Source: Ochotona curzoniae | Lineage: Eukaryota > Chordata > Mammalia > Lagomorpha > Ochotonidae | Direction of reading: 5' to 3' | NCBI RefSeq assembly: GCF_017591425.1 | Contig: NW_024466399.1 | Location: 1,984,001 to 2,048,000 of the forward strand | Length of the DNA: 64,000 nt | Shown here: positions 1 through 10,225 of the stretch, in pieces | Position numbering within the stretch: the first letter of the stretch is position 1 | Layout of the letters: each line of letters begins with the position of its first letter | The notes under the pieces: generated by a model | What the model saw: the letters and a program-made list of their open reading frames with translations, nothing else | Told to the model about the DNA's origin: nothing | The model's database searches: none | Program-made: the position numbers and the translations under genes

Positions 1-311
1 TAATTCCATAACCCTATAAATTGTTGCTGATGTTATGTTAGGGCTTTTAATTGATCGGGATGATACCTTGCCAGCTCTACCTTCAGACCAGAGAAGGTCT
101 CCCCAAGAAGCCGTTGAACTTATCTGGACAATAAGATGCTGGACTCTGTGCTTGGTATATGCTTGGAGTAAAAGAATCTCAACTGAACTTAAACTGTGGT
201 AATGCAAAAGGTGGAGGAATCCACCATGGGGAGAGGGTTTGGGGATGATGGGGGGGAATCCAAGTGCCTATAAAACTGTGTCACATAATGCAATGTAATT
301 AATAAAAAAAA
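1..311 (+). mobile_element. Lagomorph L1 (LINE-1) 3' UTR end, 5' part outside window
   Basis: The segment ends in AATTAATAAAAAAAA and aligns along its length, by eye, with the reverse complement of 38897-39200. Shared marks are a GGTGGA/TCCACC mini-hairpin, a G-rich run after CCATGGGGAGAGGG, and GTGTCACATAATGCAATG just before the tail. Two tailed copies in opposite orientation show a retrotransposon 3' end. The upstream part of the element lies before the window. Confidence 0.8.
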
Positions 312-844
312 GTTATGCTTGGATTTCAATATCTTTTTCACTAAAAGAATGTTTTAAAATACTTTTTTCTTTTTCTTTTTTTTTTTTTGCAATCTTTTGG
401 CAGTACTCTTGTATGAAATAGCAGGAACACTGAACATAAGTACTGGGTGAAGCTTCCTTTTCTGGTTGCTGTTAATGACAGTTGGTTTCATCATGGTCAA
501 AATGGATATGGCAGGTAGCCCCTTATACTGAGTAACCCTGTCTAAGTCAATTTTTCCTAATATAATGGAATTGTCCGATTGGGTAATTTATAAAAACAAT
601 AGAAACATAAGTGGAGCCTGGGATGGCCAAAATCAAGGCATTGCACTTGGTGAAATATTTCTTGCTGTGCTGTAACATGATGGAAGTGTCTCCTGTAAGA
701 GTGCATGTGAAAGAAGGAGGCCTGGGGTATCCTCCCGCCAGAGTCCACTACCAGAACCGTGAGCCCGTTGCCGCAACAGCAGCATCAACCCGCTCACAGA
801 GACTAAATAAATTCTCCTTATGATCTGTTCTTCTTCCTCTTCTT
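312..844. other. Unassigned non-coding sequence
   Basis: The stretch holds a T-rich run (about 362-390) and no repeat I can name. Open frames at 557-748 and 611-823 overlap on opposite strands and look like no known protein. A TTCTTCTTCCTCTTCTTT run abuts the next SINE tail. Confidence 0.5.
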
Positions 845-1168
845 TAAGATTTATTTATTTTTATTGGCAAGGCAGTTTTACAGAGAGAAGGAGAATCAGA
901 GAGAAAGATCTTGCATTTGCTGGTTTACTGCCCAAATGGTTGGGGAGTGAACCAGCAAAAGCTGGAGCTGAGCCAACCTGAGGCCAAGAGCCAGAAGGCT
1001 CTTCCACGTCTCCCACGTGGGTGCAGGATCCCAAGGCTTTGGGCTGACCTCTTTGCTTTCTCAGGCCACAAGCAGGGAGCTGGATGGGCAGTGGAGCAGC
1101 TGTGATATGAACAGTTGCGCATATGGAATGCCAGTGCTGGAAGGTCAAGTATCAGCCAATGGAGCCTT
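845..1168 (-). mobile_element. Lagomorph C-type SINE, near full length
   Basis: The minus-strand element starts at 845 with its A/T-rich tail (AAGATTTATTTATTTTTATTGG on the plus strand, read as AAATAAATCTT in sense). It then shows CCCAAGGCTTTGGG and CAAGCAGGGAGCTGGATGGG. The tRNA-like head near 1130-1168 is diverged. Open frames across it are SINE shadows. Confidence 0.85.
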
Positions 1169-1380
1169 CATTCTGGTCCCAAAGTTTCTTCTTTTAAAGA
1201 TAATATCCATTACTACCAACTCAATGACGAGTTCCAACAGGATTTTGGAGGGGATGTTTAGATCACAGCATCCTTGAAGTTTTTGTGTCATTGCCTTGTC
1301 CTTGTGTGATGACGTAAAGGGTGTTTGAGAAGATAAGAGGGGAGAGAATGGTAGTCATTGGCTTGGTACTTCAGGCTTCC

Positions 1381-1643
1381 AGAATTGTTCCCTTGGTCCA
1401 CTCCCCAAGTGGCTGCAACAGCTGGAGCTGAGCTGATCTGAAGCCAGTCTGAAGCCAGGAATTTCTTCTGGGTCTCCCATGAGGATGCAGGGTCCCAAGG
1501 GTTGGGGTCGTCCTCAACTGCTTTCCCAGGTCACAACAGGAAGCTGGATGGGAAGTGGGGCTGCTGGGAGTAGAACCAGCACCCATATGGGATCTGGTGC
1601 ACAGAAAGTGAAGATTTTAACCACTACACTACTGTGCCAGGCT
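1381..1643 (-). mobile_element. Lagomorph C-type SINE, tail-truncated
   Basis: The body is clear: CACTCCCCAAGTGGCTGCAAC, GTCCCAAGG, CAGGAAGCTGGATGGGAAG and a tRNA head with ACCCATATGGGATC. The head ends in TTAACCACTACACTACTGTGCC. The A-rich tail is absent at the left edge. Confidence 0.85.
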
Positions 1644-2261
1644 CTTTCTTTTAAAATCCTTCTCTTATATTCTTCTTTTTTAACCTCATGATTCTTGCAA
1701 TATACACTCGATTTTCCAACCTCTGTAGGGACTGGTTTGCTTTCCTCTGACTTCAATTTTCTTTCCTTTCATGGATTCTGTACTTCTTTCCTGTTTTGTA
1801 TTGTATTGTTGAACAGCAGCAGATTCTGTTATCAGCTTCATCACCATCTAATGATGCTTGGGTTTTCCTAAAAACTCTTGCAAAATTTGATTTTTTAAAA
1901 AAATTAATCACGAAATTTATCTTTTGGGAGAAATGTTGAGATAGGCTTGGTTTAAACAACAAAAACCTTATGATGATTAGGAGACTGGCAAGTTTAAGAG
2001 CACTTCTCTGCAAGTTCTTGGAGTAGTTTCTATTGCTGCCCAGGAAATAGGAAATCCTCTGTTTGCTCACATTACAGGTTCCCAGGCTGCAGGAATGCCA
2101 ACAAAGATGGCCTGGAGATCAAGAAAGTTTTTTGCAAGAGACTAAAGAGGGGCTCTTTTAGAGTTTGTAACTGCTTAGCTCTGCTATCATCACTTAGAAG
2201 CAGCCAGAAACAATAGATAAACAGATGAGCTTGAATCTGTCCCAATAAAGCTTCCAAAAAA
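1644..2261. other. Unassigned AT-rich sequence
   Basis: No gene or repeat was recognised. A 105-codon minus-strand frame (1753-2070) has low-complexity Ser/Lys/Phe composition and no motif, so it is treated as chance. Confidence 0.5.
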
Positions 2262-2650
2262 TTGACTTAGGGTTGGCCTTAAGCTGCTTCTGTGTCTTGA
2301 GCCCTTATTGAGGGAGCTGCAACCTAACTTGCTATGCCAAAAAAATGGAACTCAAGTGAGAAGTGTAAAGACAGTTTAAGCCAATCACATGCCACCTGGC
2401 GTCAGCCAATCACAAGCAATCGACTCATTAGCCTATGCTCAGATGAGAGGGAGGCCAGTCAGGTGGTTTCTGTGCTTTGCTTCCACATACAGGGTGTAAA
2501 AGCTCACTGGCACACCACTGGGTGGAGCTCTCTGAGTCCTTGCTTGTTCAAGCTGCTGCCCAACACGTGACTGTGCTTTGGTCAGATAAACTCCGCCAAG
2601 TGTGATTGGTCTTAAGTTTGTCTTGAGATTGTAGTTCCAAACTTGGACAA
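2262..2650 (+). mobile_element. Solo LTR of an endogenous retrovirus, class I type
   Basis: The order is that of a retroviral LTR: two CCAAT boxes (AGCCAATCACATGCC near 2379 and CAGCCAATCACAAGC near 2404), a TATA-like GTGTAAAAGC near 2496, a CTTGTTCAAGCTGCTGCC segment, then a degraded poly(A) signal (AGATAAAC near 2584) followed by a GT/T-rich stretch. No internal gag, pol or env sequence lies on either side, so it is a solo LTR left by recombination. Ends are uncertain by about 20 bases and the subfamily is not assigned. Confidence 0.7.
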
Positions 2651-4004
2651 TGGACTGGATTCGATTCACAGGCCATAGTTTCCAAACTTGTGATTCAGAT
2701 GAAATCCTTGTTCTGACACAACAGGAAGTGAGGCCAAGAGCTAAAAAATCAGGTGTCGGAAACTTTTGTCTTTGGAAGAGGGGGTGGAAATGTCCCTCTA
2801 GGGCAGGAATCCAGTGTGTGGTGAGGAGCCTGTGTGAGGGCTGAGGTCAAGGACTAGGCGAAGTGGGAAATACTCCAAGTCTGTTTGATGGTACTTTCAA
2901 AAACCATTGAGTTTACTCTGAAAAGGGAAACCAGTCAGATCTATGAGATTTGGGGGATGAGGGGATATTGAAGAACCCAAAAGCCAGTTTTGATTATCAG
3001 AGAGTCTAGAAGTAACTAAAAACAGAACAAAGTTATTTTGAGCATCGATTGAGTTGCTGTTTTCAGGAAAACATAAAGCGTAGTTTGTTATTCCATAGCT
3101 TCAGTGAGGGCTTAGATTCAAGCTCTTCAGCTGTCTATGAGTACCATAAAACCCACCATGTTCCAAAAAGGAGCATTACATATGGATTTGTGTGTCTAAG
3201 ATTAATAGTGAGGCTAGCATGGAGGATCCCATGCTTCCCAGATATCAGAAAGTTAAATAGATTGAAGTATAGGCGCTGTTCTCAGTCCTAGACACTGCAC
3301 TGAGAAAGACATCCCACTGTAAGGCAGGTCATAGACTGTACATGTGCTGGGATGTTGTTCAAGTTTACAGTGTGAGATCAACTGTTCTTGGAAGTATGTG
3401 TTCTACAGATTAACTCTTCTCCCCATGTTTGCATTAAAATAGGGTCAAGAAAGCCTGGACCATGGCTGGTTTTGCAGACATTTCCAGGTGAATGAGTGAA
3501 TATAATTGGTAAAAAGTTCTTTGGAGGGTTGGACTAGGCTTTTAGCCAGGGAAGCTGTGAAAGATGAACTTGATGGAACTGGTTTCCCCCCCAAAATACT
3601 AGAGGCCCCACATCAATACTCAGAGCTTCATTTGAGTGAAGACTGCCTGAAGGGCAGAGGCTTAGATCCGGAAGATTGTTTTGACACCGGTGGCCAAGAC
3701 AGAGGAGAACTCAGGTGAGAATGACTCAGATTAAGTCATTGTACTGAGAAAGGGCCCCTTCAATGATTCACTAAAAAAAACTTGTGGAGAGGAATATTTT
3801 GGCAGTAATAGATAGAAAGGAAGAGATTTGTAGGACATCTGGAAGCAGCTAGAATGTTGTGATAAAGGAAAGAGTTGAAAAAGGTGTGGTCAGAGGTATA
3901 GGTAGTGGACGAGTGTATTTGAGACTTGGCAGGTCGTGATAGGTGACACCTCTAATCCTAGCTTGTAAATACAAATGAAGCAACCAGAAAAAACAATTTG
4001 GTTA
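2651..4004. other. Unassigned unique-looking sequence
   Basis: This 1.35-kb block has no gene I can support. A short L2-like phrase (CCTAGACACTGCACTGAG, about 3285-3305) is too brief to call. Open frames of 80 codons or fewer show no conserved motif. Confidence 0.5.
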
Positions 4005-4513
4005 TAAAAACGTACTATGAATGTTTATTATTATCCATAAAGCTCCAATGTGGAAACAACTCAGGTGTTTACCAACCGATGCTTGAATAAGCACAGTGTG
4101 GTACAAAGATGCAATGGAATATCAGCCATCTATAAAAAGGAATGAAATGTTGACACCTGTTGTAACATGGATGAATCTTGAAACACGTTAAGTGAAAGAA
4201 GCCAGACTAGAAGACTGTATATTGTGCAGTATCATCTATGAATTGTCCAGAAAAAACAAATCCATAATACATGGAGGTAGATCAGTGCTGGCCCAGGGGC
4301 TGAGGGAGGAGGCAAATGGTTAATGATTGCTGACGGGTATGTAGTTTCCACTGGGGCTGATGCAAACCTTCTAGAATGAGACAGTGATGCTGTTTGTACA
4401 ACTTTGGGGGGGATATGTAAAAAATCATGGAGTTATTCTCTTGAATATGGTGAATTTTGTGATGCCTGAAATGTACCCCAAATAAAGCAGTGTTTCCTTA
4501 AAAAAAAAAAAAA
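4005..4513 (+). mobile_element. Old L1M (L1ME-like) 3' end with poly(A)
   Basis: The plus strand follows the mammalian L1M 3' end: GGAAACAACTCAGGTGTTTA, ACATGGATGAATCTTGAAAC, AAGTGAAAGAAGCCAGAC, GCCCAGGGGCTGAGGG, then a 15-A tail at 4499-4513. It is diverged and has no coding capacity. Confidence 0.85.
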
Positions 4514-4755
4514 GAACTCTAAGAAATTCCTAGTTTAAACATTGGCATCTGATAACCTTTGTGTAAAAAAAATTTCTCAGCTATAGAATGTTAAACTTGT
4601 AACTGTTAGAAAAGGACTACATACTACTGTAAAAATAAGGGAGAAATAGTGGGACAGAAAAGGGAACATAGCAAAAGGAAAGGGGAAAGTCTTGCGGGTA
4701 TAGCTACAAAACTGTATCATGGAAAATAATAATCACAATAAAAATTTCAATTTCT
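4514..4755 (+). mobile_element. L1 3' UTR tail, lagomorph type
   Basis: It begins directly after the L1M poly(A) tail. It contains a purine-rich stretch (GGGACAGAAAAGGGAACAT...), then ACAAAACTGTATCATGGAAAA and an AATAAAAATTT end, as in 3' ends of lagomorph L1 elements. It probably inserted at the older poly(A). Confidence 0.5.
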
Positions 4756-5989
4756 GTCAGATGTGTTGTGGGAGGACCTCAAGGACCACTAGTAGCTTGT
4801 GAAAGTAAGCAGTGGCTGTTTATGTTCTGTAGCATTGTAAATTGTGCTCTGGCTTTCATATGAAGACCTGTGCTTCACACTGATCAGGACGTCCTATGGA
4901 GTTTTAAGTTTTTACATAAAAGAAAACTTTGGCATGATTGTTGAACGCTGGAGCGTTGAAAACAATGCCTGTTCTTTTCCTCAATACACTCAGTGCGAGT
5001 GATAACAACATGGCACCTGTCAAGGGTGCGGGAGATCTGCTGGGGGGTTGAAGCATTTTCACAAATTGTGTAAACGCCGAGCAGTGGACTGTCTTTGGTT
5101 GGGGACAGGAGGGGAGTTGCACAGTTACAGTGGTTCATTCGAAGAAAAGGAGGCACATGAGATTTTAATAGTGCATTCCGAGAGAATCCGTCTTAAGGTA
5201 AAGATACCACTATTGTCTAGAGAGAAGCAGAAGGGATGCTGCAGGCCCCTTAAATAATTAGAATGAAGCTTATGTGGAGTAAAGAAAGAGAAAGCAAGGG
5301 GAAAACTATATAATACTGATTTTGTGCCCTGCCTTTGGATTTGTTTTTTGTCATGGGCTCTAGACACATGACTAATGTTCCCAATATGGCTAGAAGCTGA
5401 TTATGCAAAAAAAAAAAAAAAAAGAAAAAACAAATTTTGGATTAAAAAAATTCTGATTTTGACATCACCAGACATTAACATCTGCTTTTATTTGTAGTTA
5501 TGAGCACATTAAAACATTTAATGTTCCTTTTTAAAGGGAAGAATGGTGGTATGGGTTTCTTGAGGACTTTGATAAATGTGTTTCACCTTTGGATTTGAAG
5601 TAAATGGATGTCATGGTGTCCCTTGCTTGTAGATGTCAAGTGTGCAGTTGGCAGGCAACAACACTGAGAAGTTGGCTTCTGCTTGAGATGTATTCAGAAT
5701 AAACAGATGCATTTTGCTACTGGACATATTTTTAAAGACAACCTGAAAGAACCATTTAATCATCTCCTTTTATTGTCCATTATTACCAGTACCCTATCAA
5801 AGGAACAGCATGTTGAGGTTTTAATGGAATATTCTGTATTTTTTAGTTATAATTGCATTTTGCAAGCTTATTTGAAAGACATTTATCTAACGTTCTGCAC
5901 CTATTGAGATGATCAGATAATGATGTGATTTTTAAAAATCTTTTGTTCTCCTAAGGCAGTATACCAGATAGATCATTCTGTATGTTGAG
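4756..5989. other. Unassigned sequence with an A-rich run
   Basis: There is an A-rich run (5407-5431) that may be a retroposon tail, but the sequence before it was not recognised. Overlapping frames on both strands at 4884-5367 match nothing I know. Confidence 0.5.
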
Positions 5990-6783
5990 GCAATTTACCA
6001 ACCAACAATATGATTAAAACGGGCAATTCTCCAAAAAAAGACACGTGAACAAGCGACAGGTGTGCTAACAGGTGCTCGTTATCACTTGTCCACAGGGAAA
6101 AGCGTTTCAAAAGCACAGAGAGCGATCACCCATTAGGATGGCCATTTTCAAGAAATTCCCCAAATAATAAGTATTGACAAGGATATGCAGAAAGGGAACT
6201 CTGATGCTCTCTAGAACAATGTGAGTCAGTCTAGTTTCTACAGAGAACAACATGGCATTTCCTTAAAAAATTAAAAATAGGACTACAGTATGATCCAGTA
6301 ACTCTAAAATATGTAACCAAAGGAACTGAGACAAATGTCTTGAAGAGGTATCTGGCTTCATGGTCATGGCAGCATCAGCCACGATATCCACAATGTAAAA
6401 TCAACCCAAATGTCTGCTGACAGATGAAGTAAAGAGAAAGTGATACTTTTTAAAACATTCAGCGCTTGAGGAAATCCTTCCGTTTGTGACACTCTGGGTG
6501 AAGCTGGAGGTGAGAGAACTATACAAAAATAGAGCATTTTGCATATTCTTTTTCAGTTGTGAATCAGATCATTGAAACAGAAAGAGTGGTGGTTACCAGG
6601 GATTGAGGTGGGATTCTGAAAGAGAAGCTGTGGAGATATTGATGAAAGGGCTATAAAGTTTCACACAACAAAGACGGAGACGTTCTAGGTGTCTAGTGTA
6701 CAGTATGGTGGCTTTTGATAGCAATAATACTGAGTAGTAGTCTCGAAATTTGCTAACAGATTAGATCTTAGGTTTTCTCACCG
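5990..6783 (+). mobile_element. Old L1M fragment, end of ORF2 plus 3' UTR
   Basis: The sequence follows the L1 ORF2 C-terminal region and 3' UTR on the plus strand: CACCCATTAGGATGGCC, TTAAAAATAGGACTACAGTATGATCCAG, GGTGGTTACCAGGGATTGAGG and GCTAACAGATTAGATCTTAGG near the end. Many stops and indels show it is a fossil. Confidence 0.85.
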
Positions 6784-6842
6784 TGTGGAAAGTTGAGCTG
6801 ATAAATATTTTAACCAGCTTATCTGTAGTTAGTAATTTTTTT

Positions 6843-7165
6843 CCTTTGGCTTCTTTAATTATTGGAAAGGCAGAATTACAGGGAGAGAGGGAGGAAGAGA
6901 TGAAGAGAGAATTTTCCTTTTGTTGGTTCCACCGACCAAATGGCCATAAGGACCAGGGCTGGACTGATCTGAAACCAGGATGTAGGAACTTGTTCTGGGT
7001 TTCCTATGTAAGTCCAAGGACTTGGGCAGTCTTTACAAGGCATGTGAGCAGGGAGCTAGATCAGAAGCAGAGCACGTGGGACTTGAAGTCGTGCCCATCT
7101 GCACTGTTGGCATTGTAGATGGCAGCTTCACCTGCCAGCCAGAGCCTGTAGTCGTCATTTCACAA
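6843..7165 (-). mobile_element. Older lagomorph C-type SINE
   Basis: On the minus strand it has the TTATTGGAAAGGCAGAATTACAGGGAGAG tail side, then AGGGCTGGACTGATCTGAAACCAGGA and GAGCAGGGAGCTAGATCAGAAG. The head near 7100-7165 is badly diverged, so this is an old copy. Confidence 0.7.
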
Positions 7166-7482
7166 GGCCTGTGTTTCAGCGTTTCGAACCCTATTTTCAT
7201 AAAGTTATTACTTAAAATATTTTTGCAAGCTGAATCTGTTTTTTACTATCCAAGCTATTTAAATGTATTATTTTGAAAATATTTTAAAAATTATTTTTAG
7301 TTTTTAAATATAAATATGTAAACTTCATTTTTCCACATAAGACACTATTACAAGTGATGATATCGGTCATTCAGTCAATTTCTAAGTGACTGAGTGCTGA
7401 GAATTTAGCCATATCAATGCATTTTTAAATATTAACTAAACAATAGGCCCACCTTAATATACATATTTTATATATATATATA

Positions 7483-7730
7483 GGCACTGCTTCAAATCCC
7501 AGCTGCTCCACTTCCCATCCCTAAACTCTCTGCTTAGGGTCTGGGAAACCAGTAGGGATGGCTCAAATTCTTGAGTCTATGCTCCCACATGGGAGACCTG
7601 AAGAAGATATTGGCTCCCAGCTTCAAATCAGCTGAGCTCTGGCTGTTGGAGTCATTTGGGGGATGAAGCAGTTGGTGGAAGACCTCTCTCTGTAAAATGT
7701 ACCATTGAAATAAAAATAAATAGATCTTAA
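7483..7730 (+). mobile_element. Lagomorph C-type SINE, 5' truncated
   Basis: It begins inside the tRNA-like head at TTCAAATCCCAGCTGCTCC and continues through CACATGGGAGACCTGAAGAAG to the AATAAAAATAAATAGATCTT tail. A (TA)n run lies just before it at 7467-7482. Confidence 0.8.
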
Positions 7731-8039
7731 GAAGAGTATAAAACAAATAGAAATCAAACAAACCATAATTGGATGTGTAATGATGTCCCATAGAAATCTG
7801 GTAAAACTGCACTTTTTGACCAGAGGAACAGGCAGGAGAATAGTTGTGGTCCAGAAGCACTTTCTGATATACCCTCCCAGGACATTTTTCTGCTGAAGTT
7901 TTGGGGAACATTCACAAAACACAGCCATAATTTGCAAATGCCATTATTTGTTCTTCACAAAGTCAATTAGTAAAATCCCTTGAGTTTCTAAAAACAAAAC
8001 GAGACAAACTAAAGCTATTGCCAAGGACTTTCAGCTTGC

Positions 8040-8560
8040 CAGGGCAGCTTCTGCACTGGACCACTTCTCTTCCTGGTAGCCGTTGCTTTCATCGTGCTTT
8101 GTCTTCAGGATGGTACAGGTAAAACCGTTTCAGCTCCTGGTATAGTTCTTTGAAGAGCTCCATCAGGATCTGGATCCTACTCTCGTAAAATGCTTTATTC
8201 TGTCTAAAGCTAATTTTGGCCCCAAAGTTTTCGCACTTATTGAATAAAAAGTTGAATCAACTTCAAGTTTTGAAGTGGAACCAGTTGATATGTTCATCGT
8301 ATTTGCCATTGATTTTACTGCTGAATGGTGTGGTATCTTCAATTAGGGCACAGATAAGATTAATTTCTTCCTCCTAAATTGGTGTGGATGGTTTTTGCCA
8401 TTGCAGTCTCTGTCTTCAACAGCCTCTTGGCCTTTGTTACAAGCTATCTGCCAACTGCTGATTTCTGTGTGGGCAGTTTCCAAGCACTTCTCAAAAAGCA
8501 TCAATAATTTCAATATTTTTCTACCCAAACTTCACTACGGATTAGATATTTCTTCTTACT
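8040..8560 (-). pseudogene. Disrupted protein-like stretch, possible processed pseudogene
   Basis: Read on the minus strand, several segments look like a helical, charged protein broken by stops and frame changes. One (about 8370-8270) reads EEEINLICALIEDTTPFSSK, followed by an NGKYDEHINW motif. A second (about 8240-8115) includes CENFGAKISFRQNKAFYE and then ELFKELYQELKRFYLYHPED before a stop. A third segment, about 8530-8400, is open in another frame. No introns are visible across about 500 bases, which fits a retrocopy, but I see no poly(A) tail or target duplication. I do not recognise the family. It could be chance, but two dense charged segments in one frame, joined only by stops, make that less likely. 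Confidence 0.45.
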
Positions 8561-8599
8561 TCAATTTTAGAATTTAAAATTAGAATTCATGCTGCTTTA

Positions 8600-8905
8600 A
8601 AAAAAATAAAGATTTGTTCATTTTTATTGGAAAGGCAAGTTACAGAGAGAAGAGACCGAGAAAGATCATCCAGCTATTAGTTCACTTCCCAAGTGATCAC
8701 AATGGCTGGAGTTGAGCTGATCTGCAGCCAGGAGCTTCTTCTGGGTCTGCTATGCAGGTCCAGGGTGCCAAGGCTTTGGGCCGTCCTCTACTGCTCTTTC
8801 AGGTCACAAGTATGGAGTTGGAAGGGAAGTTGGAACAGCTGGGACAGAAATCTGTCCCTGTATGGCATCCTGGTGCTTACAGGCAAAGATGTAGCCACCG
8901 AGACA
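8600..8905 (-). mobile_element. Lagomorph C-type SINE, left arm of an inverted pair
   Basis: It starts with the tail (AAAAAATAAAGATTTGTTC) and runs through GTGCCAAGGCTTTGGGCCGTCC to a tRNA-head remnant with GGCATCCTGGTGC near 8870. It lies about 50 bases from the next SINE, which is in the opposite orientation. Confidence 0.85.
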
Positions 8906-8958
8906 TCATGGCGGGCCATGATGTGCTCTTATAGAAGCTATTTTAAAATGGATGTCCT

Positions 8959-9294
8959 GGTCCTGGTGCGATAGCGTAGTGGTTAAGGTCCTTGCCTTGC
9001 ATGCACCAGGATCCCATATGGTCACAGGTTCTAATCCCAGTGGCCCCACTTCCCATCCAGCTCCCTGCTTATGGCCTGGGAAAACAGTTGAGGATGGCCC
9101 AAAGCCTTGGGACCCTGTACCCACTTGGGAGACCTGGAGGAGGTTCCTGGCTGCTGGCTTCAGATTGGCTCAGCTCCAGTCGTTGCAGTCACTTGGGGAG
9201 TGGGTCATTAAACAGATCTTCCTCTCTGTCTCTCCTCCTCTCTGTATATCTGACTTTCCAATATTAATAAATAAATCTTTAAAAGCAAACCTGA
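8959..9294 (+). mobile_element. Full-length lagomorph C-type SINE with target duplication
   Basis: The pol III A box is at 8972-8982 (TAGCGTAGTGG) and the B box at 9028-9038 (GGTTCTAATCC). The body includes GGCCCAAAGCCTTGGGACCC and the tail reads TTAATAAATAAATCTTTAAAA. A direct repeat ATGTCCT flanks it at 8952-8958 and 9295-9301. It is one of the better-preserved copies in the window. Confidence 0.93.
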
Positions 9295-9467
9295 ATGTCC
9301 TGCTAGCATGTCAGAGTAGATCCTGGTAAAATCTGAACCTACATTAGGGTCTAGAAGTGGTGATGAGTCACGCAAACTGAGTGTTGGCTCAGAGTGGTGG
9401 CAGGGACTCTTTCTAAACTGTATTAAGCTAAATCTTAAAATGCGTTTTTTAAAAAAGCCTTTTTGGG

Positions 9468-9710
9468 GTAGGTGTTTGGCCTAGAAGTTAAGATGCATCT
9501 CATGTCTGAGTACCTGGGTGCAGTAGCTGACTTTCGGCTTTTCATTCCAAGTTCCTATGAGAGCAGATCCTGGGACACAATGTCATGGGTCAAAGCGTTA
9601 ATTCTTTGCTACTCATTAAGGAGACTTGGGTTGTATTCCCAGCTCATGGTTATTGCCTGGCCCAGGCCCACTCATTGTGCGCATTTGGGGAGTCAATTGA
9701 TAGGAGCTTT
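9468..9710 (+). mobile_element. Old tRNA-derived SINE, diverged
   Basis: It starts GGTGTTTGGCCTAGAAGTTAAG, a decayed A-box region also seen at 17216. It ends with CCCAGGCCCACTCATTGTGC and CATTTGGGGAGTCAATTGAT. A (TTG)n run follows at about 9714-9738. Confidence 0.55.
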
Positions 9711-9738
9711 CTGTTGTTGTTTTTGTTGTTGTTGTTGC

Positions 9739-10104
9739 TTGTTCAGTCTGTTATGTAAGTTTAAACGCAATGGAAACCAGGCTTTCCTGCTTTCTGTGAC
9801 AGCCTATGAAAGCCACTATAATTGCTGGTCCTCTGGCCTTCAACTTATGCCAAGGAGCAGCTGATTTTTACTCTTCTCAGGTTTCCTTCATACCTCTTTG
9901 TCCCTAACTAGGCAAGTGCCAACTGTGCCATAGTGTGGTAAAAAAGGCCAGTTATCTTTTAGGATAGTCTGAGTTTTGGTGAATATTTGAGTCTATGAGA
10001 GATCTCAACATTTCTTGCATAGAATGATATAGTCATGCCTGTGATTTCCCTTCAATTTATCCTCCTTTCTGTGTATCTGACTTTCTAATAAAAATGAACA
10101 TTCA
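9739..10104. other. Unassigned sequence
   Basis: I saw no gene or named repeat. A phrase near 10060-10095 (CCTTTCTGTGTATCTGACTTTC, then AATAAAAATGAA) resembles a C-type SINE tail on the plus strand, but no body precedes it. Confidence 0.4.
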
Positions 10105-10225
10105 AAAATATTTATTTATTTGAACGACAGATGACAGTGAGAGAAAGAGGAGAGTGAGTGAGCTAGCTTGGGTATCCACTGGATTACTCCTCACATAACT
10201 GTAATAGCCAGGGCTAGGCTGGGGG
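10105..10225 (-). mobile_element. SINE tail fragment
   Basis: The phrase AAATATTTATTTATTTGAACGACAG followed by a GAGAGAAAGAGGAGAG run and TAATAGCCAGGGCTAGGCTGGG is the tail half of an old C-type SINE on the minus strand. The head half is missing. Confidence 0.6.

Noticed and set aside
8952..9329. A 125-codon plus-strand frame
   Set aside because: It is a SINE read through. Similar frames appear in the copies at 12312 and 30536.
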